The position numbers were made by a program, and so were the translations under genes. This document shows positions 14,826 through 22,706 of a stretch of DNA of 64,000 nt, one piece after another. A model generated the notes under the pieces. That model was not told the origin of the DNA. It made no database searches and saw only the letters and a list, made by a program, of their open reading frames with translations. Source of the DNA: SAR202 cluster bacterium Io17-Chloro-G6 (lineage in GTDB: Bacteria > Chloroflexota > Dehalococcoidia > UBA3495); NCBI GenBank assembly GCA_002816585.1, contig MUCT01000045.1:186001-250000 (forward strand), in the 5' to 3' direction. The stretch's first letter is position 1. Every line of letters begins with the position of its first letter.

Positions 14826-17423
14826 GTGACGCCGATTCGCCGCCAATATCTGAAGATCAAGAACGCCCACCCGGATGCGATTTTGCTATTCCGGATGGGC
14901 GATTTTTACGAGACCTTCGACGACGACGCCGTACTTGCCGCCAAAGAGCTTGAGATTACCCTAACCTCCCGGAGCATGGGCAAGGGACTGCGCGTGCCTC
15001 TGGCCGGGGTGCCGGCCCATTCCCTGGACAACTACCTGGCCCGCCTGATCAAGAAGGGCCACAAAGTAGCCATCTGCGAGCAGCTCTCCGACCCGGCGGC
15101 GTCAAAGGGGTTGGTCGACCGGGACGTGGTCCGCGTGATCACTCCGGGCACTGTACTCGAGTCCTCCATCTTGGACCAAAAGACCAACAATTACTTGGCC
15201 GCAGTGGCCGAGGGCGTTGGGCGTGTGGGCCTGGCTTACGTGGACATCTCCACCGGCGAGTTCTCGGCCACCGAGCTGGCCTCCCATGAGCTGCTTCTGG
15301 AATTGGAGCGCATTGACGCCGCGGAGGTCCTGGTTTCGGACTGGGAAGAGCCTCCATCATGGACGAACTCAGGAAGCAACGGGGCTGGGCTTAAATTCGA
15401 ACTGACGCCGGTGGAGTCCAAGTCTTTCCAAACTGATGAGTCCCGCCAGGCGCTGCTGTCCCACTTCGGAATCTTCACGTTGGAGTCCTTCGGCTGCGAA
15501 GGCATGGACCTGGCAGTTGCCGCCGCCGGGGCCATCGTGGGATACCTGGCCCGGACCCAAAAGGCCGCCAAACTTCAGCTTTCCAACCTCGCTATCTACT
15601 CCACCGGCAGCTTCATGGCTTTGGACTCCCAGACCCGCCGCAACCTGGAATTATTCGCTGCGGGACGCGACGAGAGCAAGGAGCTCTCCTTGCTGGCGGC
15701 CCTGGACCGCACCAAGACCCCCATGGGCGGCCGGTTGCTGCGCCAGTGGCTGGGCCAACCGTTGCTGGACCTGCCAGAGCTGGAACAGCGCCTCGACGCG
15801 GTGGACCACTACTATCAGGATGGGCTCAAGCGTGTGGCTACAATCTCATCTTTGGCCCGGGTTGCCGACCTGGAACGCATAGTCGGGCGCATCGTCTCAG
15901 GTGCGGTATTGCCCAGGGAGTTGATTGCCTTGAAAGACGGGTTGGGGGCGTTACCCAGCTTGAGGGAACCGTTGGACGGCCCAAATCTGGACTGGCTCCT
16001 GGCGCAATTGAGCCCATTGCCTGATGTGTGTTGCTTGATACAAGACTCCATCGCCCCGGACCCGGTTGGCGTTGTGGGCGACGGAAACGTCATAAATCCT
16101 GGGTTTTCTCCGGAGATGGACGAGCTGAAGAGCGCCTCCTCCAACGCCCGGCAGTTCATCGCCGGATTGGAACAGAGAGAACGGGAGCGGACCGGGATTA
16201 AGGGCCTGAAGGTGGGGTATAACCAAGTCTTCGGCTACTACATCGAGGTAAGCAAGTCCAACATCGATAATGTGCCTGACGACTACATACGCCGTCAGAC
16301 CCTGACCAACGCCGAGAGGTATATAGTCCCAGAGTTGAAGGAATACGAGTCCCTCGTGTTAAATGCCCGGGAGCGGCTTGAGGAGGCAGAACGGGCGGTC
16401 TACCGCCGTGTCTGCGCCCAACTGGCCGAATCAGCCGCTGCCATCAGCCGGGCCGCCGGCGCCATCGCTAGGATTGACGTTTTCTCTGGCCTGGCCAGCG
16501 CTGCGGTCGAGAATAGTTACGTCCGGCCCTCGTTGGACCTGGGCGCCGCCATCAAGATCAAGAACGGCCGCCACCCGGTGGTAGAGCGGGTGTTGGACAC
16601 AGGCGCTTATGTGCCCAACGACCTTAACCTAGCCAACGACGACACCAGAGTGATGGTGTTGACCGGGCCGAACATGGCTGGCAAATCCACCTACATCCGG
16701 CAGGCGGCAATCATCACGCTGATGGCCCAGATAGGTTGCTTTGTCCCGGCTTCGGAGGCGGCCATCGGCCTGGTGGACCGCATCTTCACCAGGGTCGGAT
16801 TGCAAGACGACTTGGCCACCGGCCAGTCCACATTCATGGTCGAGATGGTGGAGACAGCGGCGATCTTGAGCCAGGCCACACCCCGATCTCTGGTGATTCT
16901 AGACGAGATCGGCCGGGGCACCAGCACCTACGACGGGCTGTCCATCGCCCGTTCGGTGATCGAGCATATTCACAACGATCCCAGGCTGGGGTGCAAGACC
17001 CTTTTCGCCACCCACTACCATGAACTCACCGGGCTGGCTGCCATCCTTCCCGGCGTGCGAAATTACAGCGTCGCGGTGACCGAAGAGGGCAGCAAGGTGG
17101 TGTTTCTCCACCAAATCGTGCCTGGAGGCGCAGACAAGAGCTACGGCGTACACGTGGCTCAACTGGCCGGATTGCCTCAGGGGGTAATCAACCGCGCCTG
17201 GGAAGTGCTGGCCGAATTGGAGGACCAAAGCGAGGAGAACGGCCGACGGCGTAGCCGCCGCCATGGCCAGCCGAAAGGAGAACCGGCGCAACAGATGCCG
17301 CTATTTAGTGGTGACCAGAAGCTGCAGGGGTTGCTCCAGGAACTGGACATTCCCAACCTGACGCCTATTCAGGCCATCAATAAACTTTACGAACTCCAAG
17401 AAAGGGCCCGGGATCAGGCCTGA
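14826..17423 (+). CDS. mutS: DNA mismatch repair protein MutS
   Basis: 865 residues, the normal size. The N-terminus TPIRRQYLKIKNAHPDA and the mismatch-recognition GDFYETF (Phe and Glu of the F-x-E wedge, near residue 29) identify MutS rather than MutS2. The ATPase has Walker A TGPNMAGKST near residue 618, Walker B LVILDEIGRGTSTYDG near 693 and FATHYHEL. The C-terminal PLFSG-type linker and helix are present. The start is a GTG with GGGGAGCGG upstream; the family's N-terminus fixes it. MutS finds mismatches and recruits MutL, encoded 2.2 kb downstream past a small cassette rather than directly adjacent. It ends with TGA. Confidence 0.97.
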   Translation: MTPIRRQYLKIKNAHPDAILLFRMGDFYETFDDDAVLAAKELEITLTSRSMGKGLRVPLAGVPAHSLDNYLARLIKKGHKVAICEQLSDPAASKGLVDRDVVRVITPGTVLESSILDQKTNNYLAAVAEGVGRVGLAYVDISTGEFSATELASHELLLELERIDAAEVLVSDWEEPPSWTNSGSNGAGLKFELTPVESKSFQTDESRQALLSHFGIFTLESFGCEGMDLAVAAAGAIVGYLARTQKAAKLQLSNLAIYSTGSFMALDSQTRRNLELFAAGRDESKELSLLAALDRTKTPMGGRLLRQWLGQPLLDLPELEQRLDAVDHYYQDGLKRVATISSLARVADLERIVGRIVSGAVLPRELIALKDGLGALPSLREPLDGPNLDWLLAQLSPLPDVCCLIQDSIAPDPVGVVGDGNVINPGFSPEMDELKSASSNARQFIAGLEQRERERTGIKGLKVGYNQVFGYYIEVSKSNIDNVPDDYIRRQTLTNAERYIVPELKEYESLVLNARERLEEAERAVYRRVCAQLAESAAAISRAAGAIARIDVFSGLASAAVENSYVRPSLDLGAAIKIKNGRHPVVERVLDTGAYVPNDLNLANDDTRVMVLTGPNMAGKSTYIRQAAIITLMAQIGCFVPASEAAIGLVDRIFTRVGLQDDLATGQSTFMVEMVETAAILSQATPRSLVILDEIGRGTSTYDGLSIARSVIEHIHNDPRLGCKTLFATHYHELTGLAAILPGVRNYSVAVTEEGSKVVFLHQIVPGGADKSYGVHVAQLAGLPQGVINRAWEVLAELEDQSEENGRRRSRRHGQPKGEPAQQMPLFSGDQKLQGLLQELDIPNLTPIQAINKLYELQERARDQA

Positions 17424-17427
17424 TCCC
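17410..17427 (+). other. Perfect palindrome spanning the mutS stop codon
   Basis: GGGATCAGG and CCTGATCCC join without a loop across the TGA (17421-17423). The following sequence, GTCTTCCCTT, is only weakly T-rich, so terminator function is uncertain. Confidence 0.35.
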
Positions 17428-17624
17428 GTCTTCCCTTCGTTCTGCGCCATCCATCGCTGAGCTATCCCCTTAATATCCTTATCGCTTACGTGTCCAATGG
17501 CATCAAGCCAAACGGATGTCGGCCAATAGACACGTTCGTAGCATTAGGACCGGTTGGGTTCGCAAACCCTTAAAGAAGAAGGCCGAGACCTGCACCCAAA
17601 AAATTGGAGGGTCCCGCCCCGAAA

Positions 17625-18215
17625 TTAAGCTGCTCGTAGATTGCCCTCGTCAAGAATGGCGCGCAAGCGCCCCAAGTCAAAAGGTTTTAGCATGATTGCG
17701 AACGGCTCGGATTTAAGGATTTCATCCATATTCTTGGAGTCTGGGGACCCGGTGATGATAACCACTTGGGCAGAAGCATCTTTGCGGCGTATTTTTTTGA
17801 AAGTCCGGGCGCCGCTCATGCCTGTCAACATGAGGTCCAAGAAAATCAGGTCGAAAGATTGATCAACTAACTCGGCCAAGGCCGCTTCTCCTGAATCAAC
17901 GGCTACCGTTTTCCAATCGCGCGTTTGCAGAACTCCGGTCAACACTGCCCGTATCGAAGCGTCATCATCCACCACCAGCGCTGACGGGGGGCGGTTTCCA
18001 GGCAAGGCGGCAAATGTTCCATTACCGACCCTGCGAATTATGTAACCCTCGCGGCTCAATTGATTTAAAGCGTTTTTCAATGTGTTGAACGCGACGTGGT
18101 GTTCCTTAGCAAGGTCGTGCTGGGGGGGAAGCCGGTCTCCCGCCGAGTACACGCCGCCCAGAATCTCTTGGCGGATCGCGTCTGCTACTGTCATATACCG
18201 GAATTTGGATTTCAT
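17625..18215 (-). CDS. GntR-type winged-helix fused to a response-regulator receiver domain
   Basis: 196 residues in two parts. Residues 1-70 are a GntR-family winged helix: VADAIRQEILGGVYSAGDRLP, then HDLAKEHHVAFNTLKNAL and the wing IIRRVGNGTFA. Residues 78-196 are a CheY-like receiver with the acidic pocket Asp83-85, phospho-acceptor Asp127 in FLDLMLTGMSG, Thr155 in VVIITGSP and Lys177 in MLKPF. All receiver residues needed for phosphorylation are present. The order is the reverse of usual response regulators, in which the receiver comes first. No histidine kinase is in the window. It points against mutS and towards a palindrome at 18276-18287 that could be its operator. Confidence 0.88.
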   Translation of the reverse strand: MKSKFRYMTVADAIRQEILGGVYSAGDRLPPQHDLAKEHHVAFNTLKNALNQLSREGYIIRRVGNGTFAALPGNRPPSALVVDDDASIRAVLTGVLQTRDWKTVAVDSGEAALAELVDQSFDLIFLDLMLTGMSGARTFKKIRRKDASAQVVIITGSPDSKNMDEILKSEPFAIMLKPFDLGRLRAILDEGNLRAA

Positions 18216-18634
18216 TATTCGATTGCGGTACGTTTTTGAGATGAAGCGCTAGATAACCGAAAATAACGGCAAAAGAATACTAGTATTGGGCTCTACCGTC
18301 AAATCGTGGGAAAATTGGCTAATTCAAAGCAAGCGGCGTTCTGATACTCGCGGTTGGAATTGCGCACAACGCAACGGGGCAACATCCGCTTCCGATGTGC
18401 TGCTGATCCAGCCGCCCAGCATCCCCTGGCACTAGGGAACATTGACGGTCTTTCCGGGCGTATGAGATCTCAACCCGCCTCTCTACCCAGGGTCTCTACC
18501 AATGATATAGCCGTTGCTAGTACAATACTCAAGGTGGGACGGTGCGGGTTTTCTGTGGTTGAGACCGTCTCTTTGTTGCATAGTTTAGGGGGAGGATTCG
18601 CCCCCCGATCCTTCCGCAGGTGGAGGAGGCCAAA
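18216..18634. other. Divergent intergenic region between the GntR-receiver and ArsC-like genes
   Basis: About 420 nt with no gene I would support. It holds the palindrome at 18276-18287, a G5/C5 hairpin near 18589-18608 and a strong GGAGGAGG Shine-Dalgarno (18622-18629) for the next gene. The frame open from about 18354 to 18638 on the plus strand has no recognisable protein. I see no convincing -35/-10 pair on either strand. Confidence 0.5.
18276..18287. promoter_or_regulatory. Candidate operator palindrome upstream of the GntR-receiver gene
   Basis: AATACTAGTATT is a perfect 12-bp palindrome about 60 nt upstream of the regulator's ATG. GntR-family operators are often short AT-rich palindromes near their own gene. 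No experimental or comparative support. Confidence 0.35.
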
Positions 18635-18994
18635 TTGAGCCAGACTATTGAGTTTTACTGGTGGCCCCGTTGATCGACGTGCCGTAAAGTGAGAGAGTTG
18701 CTCTTACAAAAAGGCCTTGAAGTATCAGACCGGGATTTCTTTAAGGATGCCTTAAGCGAGGCAGAGATCCGGGATCTGGCATCCATGGCTGACACCCAGA
18801 GCATCTTCGCCCGGCGAAGTCCCAGCCTTAAGAAATTGGGATTGGCAGATAAAGACCTCTCGGACGACGAGATGATTAAGCTGATGCTGCAGGAGCCCAA
18901 ATTGGTGCGCCGGCCCCTGCTCCGGGTGGGCGGCAAACTGATGATCGGCGGCGGGAGTGCCGCCGTGGAAGAGGCCATCGCCGAAGCCGGATAG
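18635..18994 (+). CDS. ArsC/Spx-family selenoprotein (Sec at codon 13, TGA 18671-18673)
   Basis: From the TTG at 18635 (GGAGGAGG ending five nt upstream) the frame reads MSQTIEFYWWPR-U-STCRKV and continues to a TAG, 119 residues. It matches ArsC/Spx proteins from end to end: the active site U-x-x-C lines up with Cys-Thr-Ser-Cys of Spx, followed by the basic R-K, the ARRSPSLKKLGL segment, a helical LSDDEMIKLMLQEPKLVRRP and the basic RRPLL strand. The TGA replaces the first active-site Cys, so selenocysteine is the best reading. Starting after the TGA would remove the first strand and the active site. The likely role is a redox enzyme of the arsenate-reductase type; Spx-like RNA polymerase binding is less likely with Sec. 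It lies between mutS and mutL. Confidence 0.92.
18684..18707 (+). promoter_or_regulatory. Candidate SECIS hairpin of the ArsC-like gene
   Basis: GTA(A) at 18684-18687 pairs with (T)TAC at 18704-18707, and AGAG (18694-18697) pairs with CTCT (18701-18704) around loop TTG, with a bulge on the 5' side. The loop is 25-27 nt after the TGA. It is weaker than the hairpins of the other two selenoprotein genes. Confidence 0.4.
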
Positions 18995-19077
18995 GGACTG
19001 TTTGGGAAGAACAGGTTCCCGTGGATTATTTGGAATAACCGTCTAGGTGGAACAATGAAATCGGTGACAACCTGGGC

Positions 19078-19083
19078 TATAAT
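19078..19083 (+). promoter_or_regulatory. Possible -10 element upstream of the HAD gene
   Basis: A perfect TATAAT 61 nt before the HAD gene's ATG. No good -35 hexamer at 16-18 nt, so only a weak candidate. Confidence 0.25.
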
Positions 19084-19143
19084 CGGAAGCCGTAAATGTG
19101 ATTTGCCAAGAAACTCTAGACCAAAAGGGCCCGATACCCGCCA

Positions 19144-19581
19144 ATGAAGATATTCTTCGATGTGGACTACACTATCCTCGGGTTGGATAATAGCCTGAGG
19201 CCGGATACGAAGGAAACTTTCCAGGCACTGTTGGACGAGAACCACGAGATTTATATCTGGTCAGGGATGGGTGAGCGTTGGGAAGTCGTCAACAAATTCG
19301 AATTGAACCCCTTTGTCAGCGGCGTGTACGAGAAGCCCACACACCACTTTCACGAACGTCTGGAAGAGTTGGGCGTGCCCTTCGAACCCGACTTTGTCAT
19401 CGACGACTACCCGGAGGTGGTCGCGGCCTTTGGCGGGGTGTGGGTCCCGCCATACTTCTTCAAACGGTCCGTCGACACAGAGATGCAACGCATTTATCGC
19501 ATCGTCTGCGATTTTTCCGCCACGGGCGCCTCGGAAGACAAACAGTACCGCAAGAAGGGCTCAATCGTTCCCCTCTTCTGA
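19144..19581 (+). CDS. HAD-superfamily phosphatase-like protein
   Basis: 145 residues with the HAD motif I FFDVDYT at residues 4-10 (nucleophile Asp and Asp+2), motif II IWSGMG (Ser) near residue 40 and motif IV FVIDDYPE near residue 85. It has no cap domain, so it may act on a macromolecule or large substrate, or be a structural HAD. The family's usual length is larger. It lies 40 nt upstream of mutL on the same strand. The substrate is not predictable. Confidence 0.75.
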   Translation: MKIFFDVDYTILGLDNSLRPDTKETFQALLDENHEIYIWSGMGERWEVVNKFELNPFVSGVYEKPTHHFHERLEELGVPFEPDFVIDDYPEVVAAFGGVWVPPYFFKRSVDTEMQRIYRIVCDFSATGASEDKQYRKKGSIVPLF

Positions 19582-19620
19582 CCTTGTCACGGTCAGGGGC
19601 TCGTTGGCCGGGGGGCGTCC

Positions 19621-21351
19621 ATGTCCATTAAAGTCCTCCCCCGGGACCTGGCCGCCAAGATTGCCGCTGGCGAGGTGGTTGAACGTCCTGCGTCGGTGGT
19701 CAAAGAACTGGTTGAAAATTCAATCGATGCTGGGGCCAGCCAGATCACGGTGGAGATCAAGGCCGGCGGAGTGGAGCAGGTCAAGGTCATCGACGACGGC
19801 CACGGCATTCCCGCCGAAGAGGTGGAAATTGCCTTCCAGCGTCACGCCACCAGCAAGATAGACCGCCAAGAGCAATTGGACGCTATTGCCACCTTGGGGT
19901 TCCGTGGCGAAGCCCTCCCCAGCATCGCCTCCGTCTCACGCACCGTATTGACCTCCCGCCAACCCCTCAACCCCGGAGGGTTCCGTATGGAACTACTCTG
20001 GGGAGAACCGGTGTCTTCGGGCGGCCAGGGCGTCTCTCCCGGAACCGCCGTAGAGGTCTCAGACCTGTTCGGCAACCTGCCCGCCCGGCGCAAATTCTTG
20101 CGGTCTTCGTCAGCGGAAACCTCCCGTATTCAGGAACTGGTCAGCCGCTACGCCCTGGTCTTTCCGGGGATACGTTTTCAGCTGACGGTGGACGGCCGTG
20201 TCTCGTTCACCAGTCCCGGAAACGGCCTTCCCAGGGAAGCCCTCTTGGCGGTGTATGGCCCCCAGGCGGCAACGGCCATGCTGGAGGTCCACGGGGATGA
20301 CCCGGAAAGCGGTTACCAGGTGGACGGTTTCGCCGGCGCGCCCAGCCTGACCAGGGCCAACCGTACCTACATGACCTTCTTCATAAACCGGCGCTGGGTC
20401 CAAAGCCGGATGCTTTCCTTCGCGGTGGAAGAGGCTTATATGGGTCTACTTCAGGTGAAACGCTACCCCCTGGCCGCGTTAAACATCAGCATCCCTTATG
20501 ACCACGTGGACGTTAACTCCCACCCGGCCAAACGAGAGGTGCGATTCAGGGACGAGAGCCGCGTGTTCTCCACAGTCCAGCGAGCGGTGCGGGCGGTATT
20601 GGTGGCCGATTCGCCGGTCCCGTCTCTCTCTCCACCCTCGGACTTAGACCATCCGGCGGCGGTGGCCCCGTCATTCTTCCCTAGAAGCGCCTTTGGGGGC
20701 GTCCGGAACGGCGGCGGAATGGCCGAATACGCCGGAGGAGGTTTGGGGGGCCCAGCCGATGCGGCCTTCCCCAGCCAGCCTGCGCCGCCCCTAAAAGTTG
20801 TGGGCCAACTCAAGCTCACCTACATCGTGGCGGAGGGGGCTGAGGGTATGTTTCTGGTGGACCAGCACGCTGCACACGAACGGGTGCTCTTCGACCGCAT
20901 CTGCCAAAAGACCTTAGAACGGCAGCCCCAGTCGCAGGCCCTGTTGGAGCCGGCGCCGGTGGAACTGACTCCCGCCCAGGGCGACACACTGCGGGCCAAC
21001 AAAGAATCGATGCGGAACTACGGGTTCCAGTTTGAACCCTTCGGTGACGGCAGCTATCTGCTGCGCGCCGTACCCGCCATATTCGGGGAGAGCGATCCGG
21101 CCAAGTCGCTGTTGGATGTGCTGGACACGACGGCCTTCGAAGGGTTGGTCCGGCAGAAAGAAGACGTGGTCGCGGCGTCAATCGCCTGCCACGGGGCAAT
21201 ACGCGCGGGGAAGCTATTGACTGAGATGGAGATGGCCGAGCTCTTGAAGCAATTGGAGACGACGCCCAACCCCCACACCTGTCCACACGGCCGGCCAACC
21301 ATGGTCCACTTCAGTTCCAACCACATGGAGAGGGAGTTCGGCCGACGCTAG
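19621..21351 (+). CDS. mutL: DNA mismatch repair protein MutL
   Basis: 576 residues. The GHKL ATPase half has IAAGEVVERPASVVKELVEN, then DDGHGIP and TLGFRGEALPSIASVS. The C-terminal endonuclease half has DQHAAHERVLFD near residue 417, ACHGAIRAGK near 522 and CPHGRP near 558. In the first endonuclease motif the last acidic residue is Asp instead of the usual Glu. The linker (residues about 335-385) is Gly/Pro-rich. An endonuclease-active MutL fits a bacterium without MutH. It lies 2.2 kb after mutS on the same strand. Confidence 0.96.
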   Translation: MSIKVLPRDLAAKIAAGEVVERPASVVKELVENSIDAGASQITVEIKAGGVEQVKVIDDGHGIPAEEVEIAFQRHATSKIDRQEQLDAIATLGFRGEALPSIASVSRTVLTSRQPLNPGGFRMELLWGEPVSSGGQGVSPGTAVEVSDLFGNLPARRKFLRSSSAETSRIQELVSRYALVFPGIRFQLTVDGRVSFTSPGNGLPREALLAVYGPQAATAMLEVHGDDPESGYQVDGFAGAPSLTRANRTYMTFFINRRWVQSRMLSFAVEEAYMGLLQVKRYPLAALNISIPYDHVDVNSHPAKREVRFRDESRVFSTVQRAVRAVLVADSPVPSLSPPSDLDHPAAVAPSFFPRSAFGGVRNGGGMAEYAGGGLGGPADAAFPSQPAPPLKVVGQLKLTYIVAEGAEGMFLVDQHAAHERVLFDRICQKTLERQPQSQALLEPAPVELTPAQGDTLRANKESMRNYGFQFEPFGDGSYLLRAVPAIFGESDPAKSLLDVLDTTAFEGLVRQKEDVVAASIACHGAIRAGKLLTEMEMAELLKQLETTPNPHTCPHGRPTMVHFSSNHMEREFGRR

Positions 21352-21363
21352 ACCGCTGGGATT

Positions 21364-22233
21364 CTATAGGGCCTGCCAGTAGCGGCGGCCCTCGACTCGC
21401 ACTACCCGTCCGAACCCGGTGGTGTGGCAGATCGCCATGGGGGTGTTTCCCGCCTCGGCGTGATCAACCATCCGACCCCTGGTCTGGACCGCTTGGTCCG
21501 GGTCGGAATCAAAGCTGAAGATCCAATCAGTTTCCGTGATTTGGGCTGGGTTGTGGAACACGTCGCCCAGAATCAGGGCGCTTTGCCCCAGAGAGGAAAT
21601 TGAAAGGCTCATGGAGCCCGGAGTGTGGCCGGGAGTGGTGATTGCTGTTATTTCGCTGGTCAGCGATTTTTCGCCGTCGAGAAGGTCAAGAACGCCGAGG
21701 CGTTCTAACGGCGCGACCGTTTCCTCCCAGTAGGTGAAACCGAAGATCTCCTCGTCCTTGGGCGAACTGAAAGCATCCCAGTCGGCCTGGTGGGCAACGT
21801 ATCTGGCATTGGGGAAGGTGGCGGCCGGACTGGCGCCACCCCCGCTGAGGTTCCAGCCAACGTGGTCCGGGTGCAGGTGCGTCAGGAAAACCATGTCGAT
21901 TCCGCCCGGCTGGATCCCCGCGGAATTAAGCTCCGATACCAGTTTGCCCTCGACGCTTCCTCCCAGCAAACCCTCGATGGTGCCTGGGTTGGATGCGGCG
22001 GTTCCGATCCCGGTGTCCACCAGAATTGTCTGTCCTTGGGAGCGTATCAGATAGCATTCGAAGTGGGCCCGTATGTTGTCGGGACCGCTGAATGCTTCGG
22101 GGAATCGCTCTTTGTAGGGCGCCCAAGCCGCAGGCGCAACCTGAGGAAAAGTCATTTCCAGGGGTAGAGCGCTCTCGGCGTCGTGCATCACCAGGATCTC
22201 GACGTTGCCGACGGTGAGTCTAACTTCTGCCAT
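21364..22233 (-). CDS. MBL-fold metallo-hydrolase (paralogue of 3622-4461)
   Basis: 289 residues with HLHPDH near residue 118, GHTPGS near 198 and the bridging Asp in LILGDVFH near 218. A late His occurs in AICHTTGFG near 271, where the first paralogue has AAGHFHP. AGGAGG lies about five nt upstream of the ATG. N-termini (VGNVEI) and C-termini (RRYWQ) match the 3622-4461 protein, so the two are diverged copies. The substrate is unknown. It is convergent with mutL, with only 12 nt between the stops. Confidence 0.85.
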   Translation of the reverse strand: MAEVRLTVGNVEILVMHDAESALPLEMTFPQVAPAAWAPYKERFPEAFSGPDNIRAHFECYLIRSQGQTILVDTGIGTAASNPGTIEGLLGGSVEGKLVSELNSAGIQPGGIDMVFLTHLHPDHVGWNLSGGGASPAATFPNARYVAHQADWDAFSSPKDEEIFGFTYWEETVAPLERLGVLDLLDGEKSLTSEITAITTPGHTPGSMSLSISSLGQSALILGDVFHNPAQITETDWIFSFDSDPDQAVQTRGRMVDHAEAGNTPMAICHTTGFGRVVRVEGRRYWQAL

Positions 22234-22325
22234 GGCTCCTCCTAGAATCCGTATCTGGGAAGGTTAGTCCTTTGCCAAATGCTAGACGGCCAAGTGGCCT
22301 GGAATTGAAGGCAGGGGCAAGCTGT

Positions 22326-22568
22326 TTAGCCGTTGCGGCGGGGGTCTTGCCGGGGGTCCGAGGCCGGATGGAAGATGGAGTCTTCACCGGGGAAGTCTTG
22401 AGAGGCGGCCGTGTCTTGGCTGCTTCGGAAACGGCCCAGCAGACCCAACGGTCCGCCGACGATGGCCAGGGCGGCTGCGCCCAACCCCATCTTTGTCAGG
22501 AAACTGCGGCGGGACTGGCCGGCGTTTCGATTGGATTGATTCTGGTCGGGCTCGATCTGGTTGGCCAA
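22326..22568 (-). CDS. Small Tat-signal protein
   Basis: 80 residues from a TTG with AGGAG eight nt upstream. After a polar start, SRRSFLTKMG (residues 19-28) is a twin-arginine motif, followed by the hydrophobic stretch LGAAALAIVGGPLGLLG. The remaining 35 residues are polar with no cysteines or known domain. It may be a membrane-anchored tether or a Tat-exported peptide. It lies between an MBL hydrolase and an FAD oxidoreductase on the same strand. No family known to me. Confidence 0.65.
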   Translation of the reverse strand: MANQIEPDQNQSNRNAGQSRRSFLTKMGLGAAALAIVGGPLGLLGRFRSSQDTAASQDFPGEDSIFHPASDPRQDPRRNG

Positions 22569-22650
22569 GATATTCTCCTACCGGTTCGTCCACCCATGGG
22601 CTTAGTTGATCCAAGATCAGCTAGATTGTACAAGACCGCCTGGGATTTGC

Positions 22651-22682
22651 AACACCGGCCCGGCCGGCTTTTGGCCGGTGTT
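22651..22682. other. Strong hairpin between the FAD oxidoreductase and Tat-signal genes
   Basis: AACACCGGCC (22651-22660) and GGCCGGTGTT (22673-22682) form a 10-bp stem. A T-run (22679-22684) follows only on the plus strand; both neighbours are on the minus strand. It may still act as a minus-strand barrier after the FAD gene's stop at 22707. Confidence 0.45.
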
Positions 22683-22706
22683 TTGCTGTTGGAGTTTGTG
22701 GAGCGT

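Noticed and set aside
18354..18638. 94-codon plus-strand frame before the ArsC-like gene
   Set aside because: No family, weak start, composition of noncoding DNA; its end runs into the real gene's Shine-Dalgarno.
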